Both the position numbers and the translations under genes were made by a program. Below, piece after piece: positions 27,951-36,203 of a stretch of 64,000 bases of DNA (position 1 is the stretch's first letter; the number at the start of each line of letters is the position of its first letter). The stretch is from positions 5,001-69,000 of the forward strand of contig CAJNDS010002559.1 of the NCBI GenBank assembly GCA_905221605.1. The letters are read 5' to 3'. The notes under the pieces were generated by a model. It ran no database searches and was not told the DNA's origin. It worked only from the letters and a program-made list of their open reading frames with translations. This DNA comes from Symbiodinium natans. Taxonomy: Eukaryota; Sar; Dinophyceae; Suessiales; Symbiodiniaceae.

Positions 27951-29006
27951 CTATATGATGTCTGGCCAGCGGAGCGGCAATGTGTCCAGCAGGCCCAGCG
28001 CGACCACACGGGCAGCCTCTGTCTTATAGGCCATAGCCCGCATGGCGAGCGCGGCTGTGGTTTGACAGTTTATCCGCGCGGCCTGCATGGCTGCCTCCGT
28101 GTTCTGTGTTAGGTCGAGCCCGAGGTGCTCTGACGAGACAGGGCTCAGGTAGTGCATGTGCAGTTTGCTGCAGCTCCTCCGGATGTGGAGCCCGTCTTTT
28201 CTGCGGCAGTCGATCATCAGCATGCCTTTCACGAGCACATGCCACAATGGCCCGACGCGGAGAAGGCCACGGAACTGTGTCGGCGAGTACGAGTTGATGT
28301 CAGTCTCGCTCTTGATGAGGCCCAGCCGCACAGCCGCCGCCGTGCCCACATCAGACGCGCCGTCCGTGGTCGGGTCCTGGGTTCGGTCCTCCCCGGGGTA
28401 GTCGTCCTCCACGATCTCCACTCGGAACCCACATTGTGGCACCACACACGGAGTGCTGGGCGACAGCAAGAGTGGTAATCTGCTGTAGGCCTCTTGCACA
28501 TTCTGGGCGGCCGTCAGCAGGCGCATGGCGGAGACGCTCTGCCGCAGAGGCTGGCTGGCGTAGTAGGTCAGGCCATCCTCTTTGCCCACTACGGCTTGCA
28601 GCGTCGGCCGCACTGTGTCCGCGCGGACTCCCTGGATGATCAGTGGCACCAGCTGCTCCGGTTTGCGCTTCCCGCATTTCCAGTCCACACTAGCTATGTC
28701 TCCTATCTCACGGGAGAGCCTACTACTGTCCAGCTCTGTTGGGAGAACAGCTTGCATGTCCGCGGGCACGAAGCGCACAGGCGCCGACTTGGAGCCTAGC
28801 CGCCGCCGCTTCAGGTCCGGAGCGACAGTGGCGCTCACATCCTCGCCCCCGGCATCAACAGTGTCCTCCTCGGCATCCCAGTCAACATCACTGCCGGGGT
28901 CGCTGGCCTGGCGCTCTGGAGCGGGCAGTACCTGGTAGACGTACAAGCCGACTTCCTGCACAAGCTTGGCACGCTCCAGCGCGGGCAGCCTCGCGGGGCG
29001 TCTCAC
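27951..29006 (-). CDS. RdRP gene, N-terminal half of polymerase core
   Basis: A 351-codon frame beginning at a GTG that is probably just inside an exon. The stretch SYSPTQFRGLLRVGPLWHVL, then a DGLHIRRSCSKL segment, resembles the conserved RdRP region where 'PSAFQxRxxGxKG' precedes a basic 'L-R-x-S-x-x-K' strand. Upstream is an acidic, low-complexity region (SDPGSDVDWDAEEDTVDAGGEDV) with a KRRRLGSK basic patch, a possible nuclear localisation signal. It is in frame with the segment before it (29052-29345). Removing 29055-29002 as a 54 nt GT-AG intron would join them without a stop. The stop at 27951 is either intronic or a nonsense mutation. Confidence 0.6.
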   Translation of the reverse strand: MRRPARLPALERAKLVQEVGLYVYQVLPAPERQASDPGSDVDWDAEEDTVDAGGEDVSATVAPDLKRRRLGSKSAPVRFVPADMQAVLPTELDSSRLSREIGDIASVDWKCGKRKPEQLVPLIIQGVRADTVRPTLQAVVGKEDGLTYYASQPLRQSVSAMRLLTAAQNVQEAYSRLPLLLSPSTPCVVPQCGFRVEIVEDDYPGEDRTQDPTTDGASDVGTAAAVRLGLIKSETDINSYSPTQFRGLLRVGPLWHVLVKGMLMIDCRRKDGLHIRRSCSKLHMHYLSPVSSEHLGLDLTQNTEAAMQAARINCQTTAALAMRAMAYKTEAARVVALGLLDTLPLRWPDII

Positions 29007-29051
29007 GCGCAGATGTGTGCAGTGTACTTATTTTGAACCTTTTACACATCT

Positions 29052-29345
29052 TTACAGTCCAAACAAGGAGGGGTGCACCGTTTCCATTGTTGCACGCGCC
29101 TGCCTTGCGAAGGGCTTTAGCGGTCCGGCCAGCTTCCACGGCATTTTGGCTGGACGCCCGTTCAGGAACTGCGTCAGCGTCGAGGGCGCCAGCTGTGCCA
29201 AGGCCTTGCGCCACGCAGCCTTCTCGAACGTGCTGCCGGTGCCTCGCAGGAAGGAGGACTCACTGGCCGCTTCGTCCTGCAGCCCCACCCAGAAGGAGTC
29301 CAGCACAACCAGCTCATGCTCCGGGCCTACTTTCCGCGGCAACAT
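29052..29345 (-). CDS. RdRP gene, probable 5' exon
   Basis: A 97-codon frame from ATG 29345 (MLPRKVGPEHELVVLDSFW) on the minus strand, in frame with 27951-29006. A GT donor (GTAAAG at 29055) overlaps its stop. An AG acceptor (GTGAG ending 29002) restores frame, giving a 54 nt intron. It has no recognisable domain. It could be the true start of the RdRP, or a later exon if more sequence lies upstream. Confidence is limited because the overlapping plus frames are of similar length. Confidence 0.45.
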   Translation of the reverse strand: MLPRKVGPEHELVVLDSFWVGLQDEAASESSFLRGTGSTFEKAAWRKALAQLAPSTLTQFLNGRPAKMPWKLAGPLKPFARQARATMETVHPSLFGL

Positions 29346-29639
29346 CTCTCTGGCTGGCCCCGACTACACCAAAGAGAAAAAGAACCTTGCAAGTTCTTTC
29401 AGAAGAAAAGGGGCGCAGCAGGACTACGCAGTGTCGCTTTAAGCAGCATGACAGAATCATGACAAACGGAACTGCCCGCATGCTTCAAAAAACACAAAGC
29501 TTGGAAGTCCAAGGTCTTCTTCAACAAGACTTGACGAGAACACCAGACTCTTGCAGATGCAAGGAGGTTGGCCCCCCCAGGAAACGCTGATCTCCCAGCT
29601 CCTGCTGCAATTGCCGAAATCCTTGCCCGGGGATACCCC
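29346..29639. other. Spacer upstream of RdRP, no gene seen
   Basis: GC-balanced unique sequence. Frames on both strands are short and overlapping. Any RdRP promoter would lie here, but no element is recognisable. Confidence 0.45.
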
Positions 29640-30010
29640 TGCGCAACAAGCCCCGGCCTGGACGGGTGCGACCACGCCGCCCCCCGGCCTGGTCAGGCAA
29701 GATGCTTGCCGCTCCCCGGCCCTTCATGGCCCTTCCAAGCGAGAAAATACGGTGAACTGGAGAAAAAGACAGGCCCCGGCCTCGACGAGTGCGGCCGCGC
29801 CGCCCTCCGGCCTTGACAGGCGAGATGCTTCAGAAGCGAGAAATACGGTGAACTGGAGAAAAAGACAGGCCCCGGCCTCGACGAGTGCGGCCGCGCCGCC
29901 CTCCGGCCTTGACAGGCGAGATGCTTGAGAAAAGTGATCTATGAAACGACACAATCGAAAAGGCCGCGGCCTCGACGAGTGCGGCTGTGCCGCCCCCCGG
30001 CCTTGCCGAG
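29640..30010. repeat. Tandem repeat of about 96 bp
   Basis: Two near-identical copies begin at 29738 and 29834 (AGCGAGAAAATACGG..., GGCCTCGACGAGTGCGGCCG, CCTTGACAGGCGAGATGCTT). Degenerate partial copies lie before (29643-29710) and after (29930-30010). The period is a multiple of three, which keeps frames open on both strands by chance. Not called as coding. Confidence 0.8.
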
Positions 30011-30431
30011 CCAGAGTCTCGAAGTCCACTCCCTCGCCCATCCACGCGCGTCACCAGACGCCGAGATGTGCGTGCAGGGCGCTCTTCGACCCAGGGGTTC
30101 CTGCAAGCGTCGGCTTCTGGCTCTTCTGCGCTGGGAACCTGGAGGTAGAGCTTACTTATGTATCAACAGGTGCTCTTCCAATATAACAAAAGCCTCTTCG
30201 AAGATCCTCAGCGATGTACGCTCGTAGATCCCTGGCTAAGGACGGACCGAAGCGCTTGCCGGCAGGGGCGGCCGAGCCTGAAATCTGCAACAATGGGGGG
30301 GTCCGTGCTGCCATATGAATTCCCGCTAAAATCACCGGGGGGCGAGCGCTTTGGGGCCTTGCGCTGGGAATCGAGCACTTTCGGGCTGATCCTTTTGTCC
30401 GAGGGCCGCCCCCCCATTCGGGCCAAGCGCT
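30011..30431. other. Unique spacer, no gene seen
   Basis: GC-rich sequence between two tandem repeats. A minus frame continuing from the repeat on the right is repeat-derived. Confidence 0.5.
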
Positions 30432-30820
30432 GAGCTCTGGACCCCCTTCATATAGGTATAGAACAAATTCCTCCTGGGCAGGTCGGAGGTCTGGAACCCC
30501 TTCACATAGGTAGAGCCAATTCCTCCTGGGCAGGTCTGAGCTCCAAACCCCTTCATATAGATAGAACAAACTCCTCCTGAACAGGTGAGCTCTGGAAGCC
30601 CTTCATACAAGTAGAACAAATTCCTCCTAGGCAGGTCTGTGCTCCGGACCCCTTCTTTTTGGTAGCAAATTCTGGGCAGGTTTGAGCTCCGGACCCCTTC
30701 ATACAGGTAGAACGAATTCCTCCTCTGAGCTCTGGAACCTTGAACAAATTCCTCCTGCGCAGGTCTGAGCCCTGGAACCCCCTCATATAGGGAGAACAAA
30801 TTCCTCCTTCCTGGGCACTG
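30432..30820. repeat. Tandem repeat of about 55-60 bp
   Basis: About seven irregular copies of GAGCTCTGGACCCCTTCATA then TAGGTAGAACAAATTCCTCC, TGGGCAGGTCT. Minus frames through it repeat GGICSTYMKGFQSS-type strings and are artefacts of the repeat. Confidence 0.85.
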
Positions 30821-30849
30821 ATGCAGGCTGCCCCCCCCCCCAACGCCAA

Positions 30850-31065
30850 GCTTGCTTCCGCCAGCTTGCCCCGATTGGCCCTGCCATTCGCAGGGCCCGT
30901 CAGGGTTGTGCCAGTGCCCCCGCCAGGTTTGCCCCCGCAAGCCAGGGTTGCCCCCCGCCAGGCCCCCGCCATGGTTGCCTGCCAGGGTTGCTCCTTCGAG
31001 TTGCCCCCACCAAAGTTGCCCCGCCAGGGTTGCCCACCAGGGGCCACTCTCAATGCACACCTAGA
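30850..31065. repeat. 15 bp minisatellite, right array part 1
   Basis: Degenerate CCCCCGCCAGGGTTG units at the right side of the gene block, ending next to the duplicated segment at 31070. Confidence 0.7.
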
Positions 31066-31069
31066 GGAG

Positions 31070-31312
31070 CCCCGCCGCATTCCCTCCATCTCATCCGGGT
31101 TATTCCGGAGTCCTGCGACCAACATGGCTCGGGTTGGAAAAACCGACACGGGGCTTAGCTATGGCCTTGAGGGTGTCTTAAACACAGTAGTTTGGATCCA
31201 GGACAGTGTAGGCTCAAGCAACAGCAGCAGTACGTCCCATCCCGGCCATCGGGGAGAGTGGAGGTGAAAGCCCCCTTGATAGGGGGTGGGGGGTAGACCG
31301 CTAAACCCGAAA
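31070..31312 (+). repeat. Direct duplication, copy 1 (pairs with 31837-32062)
   Basis: It begins CCCCGCCGCATTCCCTCCAT, passes through GTCCTGCGACCAACATGGCT and CCCATCCCGGCCATCG, and ends GGGGGGTAGACCGCTAAACC. Copy 2 lacks a segment of about 22 bp (around 31184-31207). The copies bracket a minisatellite array. Confidence 0.85.
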
Positions 31313-31322
31313 CCCCACCAAG

Positions 31323-31625
31323 TTGCCCCCGCCAGATTTGCCCCAGCAGGGTTGCCGCCGTCAGGGTTGCCCCCGCCAGGGTTGCCCCCGCCAGGGTTGC
31401 CCCCGCCAGGGTTGCCCCCCGCCAGGGTGGTTGCCCTATACCAGTTGCGCCCAAAATTCCTTTCCAACTTTCCAGCTTCGCTTTTGGCAGGGTTGCCCTC
31501 GCTAGGGTGACAGGTTTGCCCCCGCCAGGGTTGCCCACCAGGTCTGCCCCGCCAGGGTTGCCCTTGTGAGGGTTGTCCCTGCCAGGGTTTCCCCCGCCCC
31601 CTCCCCCTTCAGGGTTGCCCCGCCA
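31323..31625. repeat. 15 bp minisatellite, right array part 2
   Basis: About 15 units of CCCCCGCCAGGGTTG between the two copies of the direct duplication. A hairpin element copy lies just beyond at 31711-31738. Confidence 0.85.
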
Positions 31626-31710
31626 CCAACCCCGGCACCATGTCGCCTACTTGTGCACCTTCTCAGTGACGGCCCTCCCAAGACAACCTGGTCCTCCCTG
31701 CGCGCTTGAA

Positions 31711-31738
31711 GGCTTCGTCGTCCTTCTCTATGAAGGAA
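31711..31738 (+). repeat. Dispersed hairpin element, rightmost copy
   Basis: GGCTTCGTCGTCC then TTCTCTATGAAGGAACC. It is the last copy before the retrotransposon and marks the right limit of the hairpin-bearing block. Confidence 0.8.
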
Positions 31739-31836
31739 CCACAAGCTCCCTGCCAAAGTACTCTATTATTCTGCCAGGGTGCCGGCAATGTTGCCCTCGC
31801 CGGGGTTGCACGCCAGGGTTGCGCCTACCAGGGCTG

Positions 31837-32062
31837 CCCCCGCCGCATTCCCTCCATCTCATCCGGGTTATTCCGGAGTCCTGCGACCAACATGGCTCGG
31901 GTTGGAAAAACCGACACGGGGCTTAGCTATGGCCTTCAAAGTGTCTTAAACGTGTAGGCTCAAGCAACAGCAGCAGTACGTCCCATCCCGGCCATCGAGG
32001 AGAGAGGAGGTGAAAGCCCCCTTGATAGGGGGGCGGGGGGTAGACCGCTCTAAACCCGAAAA
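31837..32062 (+). repeat. Direct duplication, copy 2
   Basis: Same sequence as 31070-31312 with a deletion of about 22 bp and a few substitutions. It is followed by unique sequence to the telomeric array at 32163. Confidence 0.85.
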
Positions 32063-32162
32063 AGGCGGTAGTTTGGGTGGTTGGGGTGGGATCCGCTGCA
32101 CCGAGGCGGCCCGACCCGCCACCACTCCCTGGCGCGGGTCGGGACCGCGGCACTTTGGAACA

Positions 32163-32219
32163 CCCTAAACCCTAAACCCTAAACCCTAAACCCTAAACCC
32201 TAAACCCTAAACCCTAAAC
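32163..32219 (-). repeat. CCCTAAA array hosting the retrotransposon
   Basis: About eight CCCTAAA units. The retrotransposon starts directly after TAAAC at 32215-32219, and TAAAC is repeated at 42092-42096 where the telomeric array resumes. Confidence 0.9.
32215..32219. other. Left target-site duplication TAAAC
   Basis: A five-base direct repeat within a CCCTAAAC telomeric unit. It matches 42092-42096 exactly. Confidence 0.85.
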
Positions 32220-32450
32220 TGATGAAGCCCCATGCAGCCAAGGTGTGCCGATTGGAGAAAACCTCCGGCGCCGGAGCCCACGAGGCTCGAAGTACAGGCA
32301 TGGGCACGAGCATGCAAAACCACAGCATGCCGATAGGCAACACTCACAGCAGCTTGGTTGTGCGTTGGAAAAGGGAAGACACGTCACATCGCTCGCAGCA
32401 ATGGCTACTGGAATCGGGGTAGGGGAGCCTGGCGGATCTTCGGACCGTCA
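32220..32450 (+). repeat. 5' LTR
   Basis: 231 bp, TGATGAAGCCCC to GGACCGTCA. It contains the ATG at 32401 from which the gag frame can start, so the gag start lies inside the LTR. A GGTTATGAGCCC word directly after it is the expected position of a primer-binding site, but no tRNA match was tested. Confidence 0.95.
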
Positions 32451-34419
32451 GGTTATGAGCCCAAACCCCGTGGGCGCAACTCCGTTGCTTCAAGGCGAAG
32501 CTTGTGGACCTCCTTATGGGGCCGTGGGCAGGCAGGGCTCAGCAGCTGGTGGAATGGCCGCTGGATTTGGTGGCTTGGAACTGGCGAATGGAACTGGTGT
32601 CCCGGGAGAAGGTTCCCAAATGGCTGGATCCTCAACGACAACTGCTGGAAATGGTGGTTTGGACCTGGCAAGTGGAACGGGCACTTCCGGAAGGGAGGTT
32701 CGTATGGAAGGAGTCTCTGCTGCAGCTGCTGGAAATGGTGGTTTGGATCTGGTGAGTCGAACCGGAGCCTTGGAAGTCAGGCCTCCGATCGCTGGACCTT
32801 TGGCAACTGCTGTGGGAAGTGGTGGACTGCAAATGAATGCGGTGGAGGTTCCCATGGAGGCCGTTATCAATGACGCACAACAGCGTGTGGTGGATCCTGG
32901 AAGACAGCCTGCAGAGATGATGTTGGCTGGTGATGGACCACAGCTCGGAATGGGAGGCATTTCTCAACGACAGGATTTTTCTGCGAACCAACCTGGCGTG
33001 GCCGCTAGGGACCTGGAGATGCAGTACCAAGTGGTGGAGTCCGGAGTTGGTGGACCGAGTGTTTTTCGCTGGATGACACGTCTCACTGAGTTCCTCCGCA
33101 TGAACACCGCCCTTGGATCTTCGGAGTTAGGGGATAGGGTTTTGGGGTCTTTAGCTGCATCACCTCAACAGAGTCACCGCAGCACACCGCAGCAGAGAAG
33201 ACGGTCCCCGCCACAACCTTTCTCTCCTCCAGAAGAAATTCCATCTCCCGTGTGGCACATTCCTGAGCAACAACACATGCAGCCCTTGTTCGATCAGTCA
33301 GCCTTGGATCAGATGAGGCAGTCACAGGAAGCTGCACCCTTGCTCTATGGACCAGGAGAACGTCGCGGGCAAGGATCGACAGGTCAGACTTCCACGGAGT
33401 CCTCAGAGTTGAGAATCGAGGCGCAACGAAAGCTGGCCGACTACTACAGGGTTCAGCATGAAGAGACGAAGTCCGAGGTGGAAATCCTGAGAGAGCAGGT
33501 GAAAGCCTTGGCAAACAAGTTGGAAGGAGGGACAAGGCAGGCTCCTATGCCGTGGGGTTCCCAGCAACAGGGGGCTCTGCATGGTTCAGTACCACCAGGC
33601 CTTGGAGCTCATGGCGGTGATCTTCGAGGTCCTCCAGTCCTAGGTCAAGCGGTTCAAGGGGACCCATTCCTTGGCGTACCTGATCGGGATCTAGGTTCCC
33701 ATCGTGAGGGTTTCCGAGGATCTGCATTACCAGGACGGGGACATGGGGAGGGCTGGGATCGAAATCGTCGACTACCTCAACATCCAGGTCGAGGTGATGT
33801 GCCTCAAGAACCAGGACAACATCCTCGTCAAAGTTCTCCGCCTCCCTCGGTCCCAGGGCAGTCTTACCCTCGAGATTCACATCCACCCGGATCGAAGACT
33901 GCTGGACCTATGGATGGCAAAGAAAAGAGTGGCTCCACAATCCTTGAAACGTTGGTAAGTGGAATGCAACAACTTCAGCAAGCCCAGATGGCGATGATGA
34001 CTAGAAGAGACGTGGCACCTGAGCAGGTGAAACCTGGGGCTTCATCCCTCGCCTCGCTTCCACCACCAGGAAGTCCGGATAGCGCCGTGGCAGTCCAAGA
34101 TTGGGTCGAGCTCATCGATGGCCCCCTCTCCGACATCTCCGACACCAGTGTGACTTGGTGGGCGATGGTGAAGGACAAAGCACAGGTCCTTTACCAAAAG
34201 TGGGTGTCATCGACGCCGTATAACCGGCTTCTACTTGCTGATCCTGTACCAGGTGAACTGGAGCTTGGAAAGTACGCCCGGGTCAATATGAGAGCCGCTG
34301 GGATGTTGCTGAGTGCCTTGACAGAAGAGGTTCAAAGGGAAATGGAATCCTCTACCGGGTCTACACTCTGTATGCTCCTGGAGGTGAAAAGGAAAAAACC
34401 CATATCCTCAGGTCCTTGA
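32401..34419 (+). CDS. gag: Retrotransposon gag, N-terminal part
   Basis: The frame is open from 32245 but ATG 32401 (GCAGCAATGGC) is the likely start, giving 672 residues beginning MATGIGVGEPGG. The N-terminal half has Gly/Asn/Ala-rich repeats (GNGGLDLASGTG-type, three to four copies at about 32550-32760 nt). Pro/Gln-rich segments and a charged helix (EAQRKLADYYRVQHEETKSEVEILREQVKALANKLEGG) that could form a coiled coil follow. The region from about 34100 to 34340 (WWAMVKDKAQVLYQKWV) is capsid-like in position. The last 25 or so codons are probably a wrong-frame tail: the -1 frame reads on as YRVYTLYAPGGEKEK into the next frame. Confidence 0.8.
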   Translation: MATGIGVGEPGGSSDRQVMSPNPVGATPLLQGEACGPPYGAVGRQGSAAGGMAAGFGGLELANGTGVPGEGSQMAGSSTTTAGNGGLDLASGTGTSGREVRMEGVSAAAAGNGGLDLVSRTGALEVRPPIAGPLATAVGSGGLQMNAVEVPMEAVINDAQQRVVDPGRQPAEMMLAGDGPQLGMGGISQRQDFSANQPGVAARDLEMQYQVVESGVGGPSVFRWMTRLTEFLRMNTALGSSELGDRVLGSLAASPQQSHRSTPQQRRRSPPQPFSPPEEIPSPVWHIPEQQHMQPLFDQSALDQMRQSQEAAPLLYGPGERRGQGSTGQTSTESSELRIEAQRKLADYYRVQHEETKSEVEILREQVKALANKLEGGTRQAPMPWGSQQQGALHGSVPPGLGAHGGDLRGPPVLGQAVQGDPFLGVPDRDLGSHREGFRGSALPGRGHGEGWDRNRRLPQHPGRGDVPQEPGQHPRQSSPPPSVPGQSYPRDSHPPGSKTAGPMDGKEKSGSTILETLVSGMQQLQQAQMAMMTRRDVAPEQVKPGASSLASLPPPGSPDSAVAVQDWVELIDGPLSDISDTSVTWWAMVKDKAQVLYQKWVSSTPYNRLLLADPVPGELELGKYARVNMRAAGMLLSALTEEVQREMESSTGSTLCMLLEVKRKKPISSGP

Positions 34420-36203
34420 CAGAGCCGGCCCGTTGTGCAGATCCTGAGGGAGCAGCAAAGTCGTTGAGGCACTGGGAAAAGTGGGTGAAGCGGACTCAGG
34501 ATCTTTCGTTGATGTGCCCGGACCCGGTGGTGTTGTGTAGGGGTCTGTCGCAGATTGTCAGCGAAGTCCTCGGCAAGTTTCCAGAGTCCGAGTTCCGCAC
34601 CAACCTGATTCGCAACACGCTTCAGGTCGACACGAACCCCACCCTTGAGAATACCCTCAAGTTCCATCAACACCTTCGAGCTGAAATGGAGTTGCTGACA
34701 ATGACGACCCCGAAGACTTCTGCTCCGCCTACGAAACCTTCGACTCCTGATCCCAAGGCCAAACCACTTCGTGCAGAAGAACCTCCTGGTGGGGAAAAGC
34801 CAAAGGGGAAGGGGAAAGGAAAGGGCAAAACCGACAGCGACACGAAGGAGCAAGAGCAGAAGGTCTGTCAGTACTTTGCGAAGGTTCAGGATGGGTGCAA
34901 GTTTGGCCGGAGGTGTCGCTTCAAGCACTCCTTTGAGGGTATGAGCAAGAAAGGGAAATGTCTGGAATGTGGAGGTGAAGGACACATGGCTGCCTTGTGC
35001 CCTACGAAGACCAAGAACAAGTCGGAGGAGGGGACTACATCACGGGCTACCACTCCGAAATCTCCGTCGGCGGCCAAGGTAGAAGTTCCAAAGGCATCGG
35101 GGGTTCAGGGTGGGCAACTTCAAGAACCAGAACCACAACCAGTGTCTCCTACCACCTCATCAACAACGGCAGCCACGGCCAGTGAGATGCAGGCGGCTAT
35201 GAGTGAAGCAGCACAGGCCCTTAGGTCCATGATTGGACAAGGTCCTGGAATGGGAGATAGACCAACTCTTGAAGGTCTGCAGCGACAGTTGGATGAGCTG
35301 AGATTGAGGGCTATGACGGTGGCACACGATTCATCAACTTGGAGTTTGAGCAGGGCACTTGATGCGAGGGCGATGGAAAAGGACCTACCCCAGCCTACTG
35401 TCTTGATAGACTCCGGAGCCACCAACATCATGAGGCCCCCGAAATCCCCGGATGAATGGAACTCGGCCACCCAGGTGAATGTCGTTCTTGCGGACAACCA
35501 GAAGTCTCAATTGTACCAGACTTCGGCGGGTTCTATCCTTGCTTCGTCTGAGGACATCCAGCCACTGCTCCCCATGTCGGACTTGGTGAGGGTTGGGTGT
35601 GAAGTCACTTGGGGAAAGAAAGGCCTTCGCATTCGCCATCCAACGTTGGGAACCCTGAAGACGAGTTTGAGGTCGGGATGTCCTGAGTTGGCGGTTGAGC
35701 CGGCTAAGAACCTCATCGACCAGATCGAAGCCGAGAAGCTGAAGGACTTTAAGGCGAGCACCATTGACCTTGCGGTGAAGCTGGACTTCATGATGGCGAA
35801 GGAGACGGAGCACTGGACCGAGAATGCCCAGAAATTCGTGAAGTCTGGAAATCGAGGAGACCTATGGAAGGTGATTGAGGGGTCGTTCTTGAAGGACTTT
35901 GATCCCGCTCTACGAGATTATCTTCCCCTTGATGTGAAGTTGGATCAAGGGTGGGAGACCATGAAGGCAACTCCATGGACAAGGAGAAAAAGAAAAGCGC
36001 TCCTTGGATCATATCGCTGGGTTGTGCACCTTCCCGTTCATGAAGAAGAGGGTCAAGGCCTCAAGGACCTGGAAAAGGGAGGGATGGTCGTGATCACGGT
36101 TGCAGGAGCGATTCCTCGTGAAGTCTTTAGGACCCCTTCTTTGGGGCGCGGCTACGGGAAGAGTGGAGGTGGTGATGGCTTCGGGAGCAAATGCCCCAGG
36201 TAG
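34416..36203 (+). CDS. gag-pro: Retrotransposon gag C-terminus, zinc fingers and aspartic protease
   Basis: A 595-codon frame, -1 relative to the preceding frame and open upstream of its nominal TTG start, so it continues gag and is not a separate gene. It carries a CCCH finger (C151, C161, C167, H171) followed by a CCHC zinc knuckle (C182-x2-C185-x4-H190-x4-C195) for RNA packaging. The knuckle and finger follow a Lys-rich stretch. The protease signature is LIDSGAT with catalytic D332. Downstream residues are the protease body and a linker toward integrase. The last roughly 35 codons (after about 36100) overlap the next frame and are probably not translated in this frame. Confidence 0.8.
   Translation: MTEPARCADPEGAAKSLRHWEKWVKRTQDLSLMCPDPVVLCRGLSQIVSEVLGKFPESEFRTNLIRNTLQVDTNPTLENTLKFHQHLRAEMELLTMTTPKTSAPPTKPSTPDPKAKPLRAEEPPGGEKPKGKGKGKGKTDSDTKEQEQKVCQYFAKVQDGCKFGRRCRFKHSFEGMSKKGKCLECGGEGHMAALCPTKTKNKSEEGTTSRATTPKSPSAAKVEVPKASGVQGGQLQEPEPQPVSPTTSSTTAATASEMQAAMSEAAQALRSMIGQGPGMGDRPTLEGLQRQLDELRLRAMTVAHDSSTWSLSRALDARAMEKDLPQPTVLIDSGATNIMRPPKSPDEWNSATQVNVVLADNQKSQLYQTSAGSILASSEDIQPLLPMSDLVRVGCEVTWGKKGLRIRHPTLGTLKTSLRSGCPELAVEPAKNLIDQIEAEKLKDFKASTIDLAVKLDFMMAKETEHWTENAQKFVKSGNRGDLWKVIEGSFLKDFDPALRDYLPLDVKLDQGWETMKATPWTRRKRKALLGSYRWVVHLPVHEEEGQGLKDLEKGGMVVITVAGAIPREVFRTPSLGRGYGKSGGGDGFGSKCPR

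Noticed and set aside
34380-34419. Programmed -1 frameshift at the A-rich run between the gag frames
   Set aside because: In the gag frame the run gives no X-XXY-YYZ heptamer, and the -1 frame already reads like gag upstream of this point, so the change is nearer 34.34 kb.
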